The notes beneath the pieces are model-generated. The model did not search any database, was not told the DNA's origin, and saw only the letters and a list, made by a program, of their open reading frames with translations. From contig NZ_LMLC01000005.1 of the NCBI RefSeq assembly GCF_001421805.1, forward strand, positions 526,389 through 590,388: a stretch of 64,000 nt of DNA. Reading direction: 5' to 3'. The position numbers and the translations under genes were made by a program. Positions within the stretch are counted from its first letter, which is position 1; each line of letters opens with the position of its first letter. The DNA comes from Sphingomonas sp. Leaf34 (GTDB lineage: Bacteria; Pseudomonadota; Alphaproteobacteria; Sphingomonadales; Sphingomonadaceae). Below are positions 60,551 through 64,000 of this stretch, piece after piece.

Positions 60551-62182
60551 TTACTTGGCTCCTGCGCGATCGCGGTCACGAATGCCGCGGAATTCGGCGC
60601 TCTTATACCAGTTCGGCCACAGACTGGTATCATCCGCGAGCTTGCGCCCGAGACCGTAATAGATGCTCAGATCCTCGACCGCGCCCGACCAGTCCCATTT
60701 GGCGTCATATTCGTCCGCGGGCTTGTGATAGCGATGCGCGACATAATCCTCGCGCGCGGCATGCCCCGCCGCGGTCCCGCCGACGACCAGATCCTCGCCG
60801 CTGCCGCCGTCGAGCATCGGCACGCCCAGCTTGGCAAAGCTGAAATGATCCGACCGGTAATAGCCGCCGCGTTCCGGGTTCGCCTCGACCCCGATCACGC
60901 GGCCCTCGGCGGCGACGAACGGCTTCACCAGATCCTCGATCTCCGACTTGCCCGCGCCGGCCAGCACGAAATCCTTCGCGCGACCATCGACGTTCAGGAC
61001 GTCCATGTTCACGCCGCCCACCGTGTGCGCCAGCGGGTAGACCGGATGCTCGGCATAATAGCGCGAGCCGAGCAGCCCCGATTCCTCCGCCGTCACCGCG
61101 AGGAACGCGATCGAGCGCTTGGCCGGCCCCGCCTTCACCTGCGCCTCGGCGAGCGCGACCAGCCCGGCGATACCCGTCGCATTGTCCGCAGCACCGTTGC
61201 AGATGTCGTCGCCCTCGACCGCGTCGCAGCGGCCGAGATGATCCCAATGCGCTGAATACAGCACGTAATCGTTCGGTGCGGTCGTACCCGGCAGCACGCC
61301 GATCACGTTCTTCGACGCCTGCCGCCGGATCGTGTTGGTGAACCCGCCGCCAAACTTCAGCCCGAGCGGGACCGCCTTGAACCCCTTGACCTTCGCCGCC
61401 GCCGCCAGCGTCGCATAGTCCTTGCCCGCGCTCGCGAACACGCGCTCGGCGGAAGCCTTCTGCATCCAGCCGACGATCTGCGACTGGTCGAGATGATCGC
61501 CCTTTTCGTCCAGCTCGAGCTGCGGCCCGGTCCAGGACGACTGCACCACCGCCCAGGGATAGGCCGCGGGCTCGGTATCATGGACGATGATCGCCGCCGC
61601 CGCGCCGTGCTTGGCGGCGTTCTCGAACTTGTACGGCCAGCGCCCGTACCATGTCATCGCGCGGCCCTCGAACGGCCCCTCTCGCGACATCGTCTGCCAG
61701 TCGGCGTCGTTGATGAGGATGACGACGGTCTTCCCCTTCACGTCGGTGCCGGCATAATCGTCCCAGCCCTTTTCGGGGGCGGTGATCCCGTAGCCGACGA
61801 ACACGACGTCGCTGTTCGCGACCGACACCTTCGGCACGACGCGGTAGGTGCCCGCGACCATGTCGGTGCGGAAATTCAGGCTGACGGGCGTCCTGCCGCC
61901 GGAGAAGACATAGGGCTGCACGTTGCCCGCGGTAATCTGCACCATTGGCACGTCCTGCGTCCATGCGCCCTTGTTGCCGGGTTTAAGGCCCGCCGCCTTC
62001 ATTTGCTCGACGATATAGGCGACCGTCTTGGCCTCCGCGGGCGTCGTCGGCGCGCGACCCTCATACGCATCCGACGACAGCACCTGCGTGACGGTCTTCA
62101 GCGTCTCGACGGAGATCGGGGGGGTGGTCTGTGCGGACGCGGCGGTCCCGAGCAGCAACAGAGACAGGATGGCAGCGCGCAT
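60551..62182 (-). CDS. M28 family zinc metallopeptidase
   Basis: Secreted aminopeptidase-type enzyme, 543 residues, signal peptide MRAAILSLLLLGTAASAQ. A PA domain (DVVFVGYGITAPEKGWDDYA, then VVILINDAD) is followed by the di-zinc catalytic part: YSAHWDHLGRCDA (His, Asp), NGAADNATGIAGLVALAEAQ, and AVTAEESGLLGSRYYAEHP with the EE pair, then GGYYRSDHFSFAKLGVP. Two ATGs stand six bases apart; the second keeps a GGGGA site at a normal distance. Confidence 0.94.
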   Translation of the reverse strand: MRAAILSLLLLGTAASAQTTPPISVETLKTVTQVLSSDAYEGRAPTTPAEAKTVAYIVEQMKAAGLKPGNKGAWTQDVPMVQITAGNVQPYVFSGGRTPVSLNFRTDMVAGTYRVVPKVSVANSDVVFVGYGITAPEKGWDDYAGTDVKGKTVVILINDADWQTMSREGPFEGRAMTWYGRWPYKFENAAKHGAAAAIIVHDTEPAAYPWAVVQSSWTGPQLELDEKGDHLDQSQIVGWMQKASAERVFASAGKDYATLAAAAKVKGFKAVPLGLKFGGGFTNTIRRQASKNVIGVLPGTTAPNDYVLYSAHWDHLGRCDAVEGDDICNGAADNATGIAGLVALAEAQVKAGPAKRSIAFLAVTAEESGLLGSRYYAEHPVYPLAHTVGGVNMDVLNVDGRAKDFVLAGAGKSEIEDLVKPFVAAEGRVIGVEANPERGGYYRSDHFSFAKLGVPMLDGGSGEDLVVGGTAAGHAAREDYVAHRYHKPADEYDAKWDWSGAVEDLSIYYGLGRKLADDTSLWPNWYKSAEFRGIRDRDRAGAK

Positions 62183-62255
62183 GGTCATTTCCCCAATGAG
62201 TTGCGGGGGTTCTGGCAGCGGTACGCGCGCCTGTCCACGCAACGAAACGGGGCAA

Positions 62256-62290
62256 CGAAAAAGGGCGGCCCCAATGGGACCGCCCTTTTC
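62256..62290 (-). terminator. Intrinsic terminator of rpsD
   Basis: On the minus strand the stem AAGGGCGGTCCC/GGGGCCGCCCTT with loop ATT is followed by TTTTTC. It lies at the end of the rpsD 3' region. Confidence 0.88.
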
Positions 62291-62306
62291 TGTCTCTCGG
62301 ATGAGC

Positions 62307-62357
62307 GTCATGGCAAAGCCATGACGTCGGACGTCGCCTGAGCGACGCCGGCCGAGC
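62307..62357 (-). promoter_or_regulatory. Multi-hairpin 3' UTR element of rpsD
   Basis: Between the rpsD stop and terminator on the minus strand: GCTCGGCCG, hairpin CGTCGC/GCGACG, the linker TCCGAC, and hairpin GTCATGGC/GCCATGAC with loop TTT, then GAGAGACAGAAAA before the terminator. The first hairpin of the ctaD and rpoZ copies is weak here. Confidence 0.6.
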
Positions 62358-62381
62358 CGAACCTCTGCTCGTTCTCTTCGC

Positions 62382-62996
62382 TTAGCGCGAATAGAACTCG
62401 ACGACGAGGTTAGGCTCCATCTTCACCGGGTAAGGCACTTCGTCGAGCGTGGGCACGCGCGTGAAGGTGATCTTGGCCGCGCCATCGGGGGCGACGTAAT
62501 CGGGGATTTCGCGCTCGGCGAGGCTCTGGGCTTCCATCACCAGCGCCATTTCCTGCGCCTTCGAACCCAGCGTGATCTCGTCGCCGACGAAGCAGCGACG
62601 CGAGGCGATGTTGCACTTCACGCCGTTGACGCGGATGTGGCCATGCGAAACGATCTGGCGCGCCGCGAAGATCGTCGGCGCGAACTTGGCGCGGTAGACG
62701 ATCATGTCGAGACGCTGCTCGAGCAGGCCGATCAGGTTCTGCGAGGTATCGCCCTTCATGCGCGATGCCTCGTGGTAGCACGCGCGGAACTGCTTCTCGG
62801 TCACGTCGCCATAATAGCCCTTGAGCTTCTGCTTGGCGCGCAGCTGGATACCGAAATCGCTGACCTTGCCCTTGCGGCGCTGGCCGTGCTGGCCCGGGCC
62901 GTATTCGCGCTTGTTGACCGGCGACTTGGGGCGACCCCAGATGTTCTCGCCCATACGGCGATCGAGTTTGTACTTCGCGCTTTGACGCTTCGACAT
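62382..62996 (-). CDS. rpsD: 30S ribosomal protein S4
   Basis: Primary 16S rRNA-binding protein of the small subunit. 204 residues. Seen: MSKRQSAKYKLDRRMGENIW, REYGPGQHGQRRKGKVSDFG, the S4 RNA-binding domain LEQRLDMIVYRAKFAPTIFA, ARQIVSHGHIRVNGVKCNIA. Start at MSKRQ; the frame upstream has no conserved part. Single-gene unit with a structured 3' region and its own terminator. A TTTGCAAA word is found in its leader. Confidence 0.98.
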   Translation of the reverse strand: MSKRQSAKYKLDRRMGENIWGRPKSPVNKREYGPGQHGQRRKGKVSDFGIQLRAKQKLKGYYGDVTEKQFRACYHEASRMKGDTSQNLIGLLEQRLDMIVYRAKFAPTIFAARQIVSHGHIRVNGVKCNIASRRCFVGDEITLGSKAQEMALVMEAQSLAEREIPDYVAPDGAAKITFTRVPTLDEVPYPVKMEPNLVVEFYSR

Positions 62997-63175
62997 GATA
63001 AAACCTTTGCAAATGCAAACAACGTTGGTCCCGGTATCGCTCTGCTGGTCGTCGTTAGACAAGGCAGGGCCACCGCTTCACCGGGGTGCAGGGCCATTGC
63101 GAAGGCGGGCGCCTAGACGGAGGGCGGGCCAGAGTCAAGCTGGACAGGCTGCGGGCCGCTCGGCAAGAGGCGCGC

Positions 63176-63475
63176 ATGACCATCCTATCCGGCCCCGACT
63201 GCACCACCATGACCGAAGTCCGCGCGGGCGTCGACGCGCTCGACCGCGAGCTCGTCGCGCTGCTGGCGCGCCGCTTCGCCTATATGGACGCCGCCGCGCG
63301 CATCAAGCCCGAGCGCGGGCATGTGCGCGACGAGGCACGCAAGACTCAGGTGATCGAGAATGCGCGGGCGGAGGCGGCGCGGCTGGGGGTGCCGGACGCG
63401 GTGATCGCGGATCTTTGGGAGGGGTTGGTCGAAGCGTCGATCGCGTATGAACTGGCGGCGTTCGACCGGCGCTGA
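63176..63475 (+). CDS. Chorismate mutase (AroQ class, single domain)
   Basis: Rearranges chorismate to prephenate, the branch point to Phe and Tyr. 99 residues with the all-helical AroQ pattern: TEVRAGVDALDRELVALLAR, RFAYMDAAARIKPERGHVRD, EARKTQVIENARAEA and LWEGLVEASIAYEL. The form is close to PchB-type isochorismate pyruvate lyases, so that activity is an option. AAGAGG lies just before the ATG. Confidence 0.88.
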   Translation: MTILSGPDCTTMTEVRAGVDALDRELVALLARRFAYMDAAARIKPERGHVRDEARKTQVIENARAEAARLGVPDAVIADLWEGLVEASIAYELAAFDRR

Positions 63476-63497
63476 GTCTTCCACGGACGTCTCCCCC

Positions 63498-63572
63498 CAC
63501 CCCGTTCGTGCCGAGCGAAGTCGAAGCACCCTCACTTGGGGCACACCCTTCGATTTCGCTCAGGGCGAACGG
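63498..63572. repeat. Family C palindromic repeat
   Basis: Intergenic copy of the element found in pccA: CCCGTTCGTGCCGAGCGAAG, with a loop, then CTTCGATTTCGCTCAGGGCG. Lies between the convergent chorismate mutase and trmJ genes. Confidence 0.85.
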
Positions 63573-63594
63573 AAGAGGGGGTGCTCATCGAAGA

Positions 63595-64000
63595 TCAAGC
63601 CCGCGGCTTCTTCCCCGCCAGCGACGACAGCACCCCGCGGAACGTGCGAACCTCCTGGCTCGACCAGCCCGGCTTGGTCAGCAGCGTGCGCAAAGTCCGC
63701 CGCGTCGACTGCATCTTTTCGGGGAGATGGAAAAACCCTGATCCCACCAGCATCGCATCGAGCTGCCCGATCATCCCGTCGAGCTCCTCCTGCGGTGCAG
63801 GCGGCAGGATCGGATTGATCGACGGCTGGCTGAGCTCGCGCTCGGCGGTCAGCCCCTTCGACCATTCATAGGCGACGAGGATCACCGCCTGGGCGAGATT
63901 GAGCGAGCCGAATTCAGGGTTGATCGGCACCGTGATGATCGTCCGCGCGACCGCGACGTCGTCGGTTTCGAGGCCGGAACGCTCGGGTCCGAACAGGATG
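63595..64000 (-). CDS. trmJ: SpoU-family tRNA/rRNA methyltransferase TrmJ (5' part beyond the window)
   Basis: SPOUT-fold 2'-O-methyltransferase; TrmJ acts on position 32 of tRNAs. The visible C-terminal 134 codons hold the knot motifs ILFGPERSGLETDDVA at the window edge and IITVPINPEFGSLNLAQAVI, then LVAYEW. The C-terminal tail (LDGMIGQLDAMLVGSGFFHL, then MQSTRRTLRTLLTK) is the helical extension typical of TrmJ and separates it from other SpoU proteins. The N-terminal half is cut off at the right edge. Confidence 0.9.
   Translation of the reverse strand, partial: ILFGPERSGLETDDVAVARTIITVPINPEFGSLNLAQAVILVAYEWSKGLTAERELSQPSINPILPPAPQEELDGMIGQLDAMLVGSGFFHLPEKMQSTRRTLRTLLTKPGWSSQEVRTFRGVLSSLAGKKPRA

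Noticed and set aside
63001..63020. TTTGCAAATGCAAA in the rpsD leader as a target of the acyl-CoA regulator
   Set aside because: One perfect word plus a partial one directly next to it, but inside the leader of a ribosomal gene; no reason for such control. Kept only as a chance match unless binding is shown.

Overview
The window is GC-rich core chromosome from an alphaproteobacterium, most likely Sphingomonas or a close relative. This is inferred from the TonB-dependent receptor, the ctaC-ctaD-ctaB-ctaG-ctaE-surf1-thrC order, the ybgC-tolQRAB-pal operon, frequent 1-4 bp start/stop overlaps, and protein style. No phage, plasmid, CRISPR array, insertion sequence or transposase was seen. Both edges cut a gene: a TonB-dependent receptor on the left and a TrmJ-type RNA methyltransferase on the right.

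Layout. 1-6.7 kb: receptor, sugar permease, an orphan spore-coat-U-like secreted protein and a large MscS channel. 7-18.5 kb: a propionyl-CoA to succinyl-CoA module (pccA, methylmalonyl-CoA mutase, epimerase, pccB) with bioB, a LprI-like gene, a PaaG-like gene and three small unknowns; it is faced by a short-chain-acyl-CoA-type regulator with TTTGCAAA-type sites between it and pccB. 18.5-29.2 kb: thioesterase, tRNA-Gln, ppx-rlmE, rpoZ, a phospholipase D-family enzyme, a methyltransferase, a monooxygenase/MFS pair, and an acyltransferase/asparaginase/S1-P1 nuclease operon. 29.4-34.2 kb: the Tol-Pal envelope operon. 34.4-38.8 kb: lipoprotein, nitronate monooxygenase, lysC, ubiG. 39-44.3 kb: a glycan-related group with three glycosyltransferases, a DUF2141 protein and an unknown membrane protein. 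44.3-48.2 kb: PerM-type transporter, lepB, acpS, pdxJ, pyrE. 48.5-59.3 kb: the aa3 cytochrome oxidase cluster with thrC and a methyltransferase, interrupted by an unknown GT-C-like membrane protein gene. 59.6-64 kb: agmatine deiminase, M28 peptidase, rpsD, chorismate mutase, trmJ.

Two patterns are the main points of interest. First, the window is full of short palindromic repeats of at least seven sequence families, mostly in intergenic spaces. Four lie inside open reading frames or their 5' extensions without breaking them: in pccA (about 26 codons), the mutase (43 codons), the bioB 5' end, and the reading frame upstream of the TolB signal peptide. The proteins are longer than their families by about the repeat length. 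Second, the 3' regions of ctaD, rpoZ, rpsD and, in a more diverged form, rlmE share a multi-hairpin layout; in three of them it sits between stop codon and intrinsic terminator. This looks like a recurring structured 3' UTR element.

Limits: everything was read by eye. Family assignments rest on motifs and synteny, and no similarity search or folding was run.
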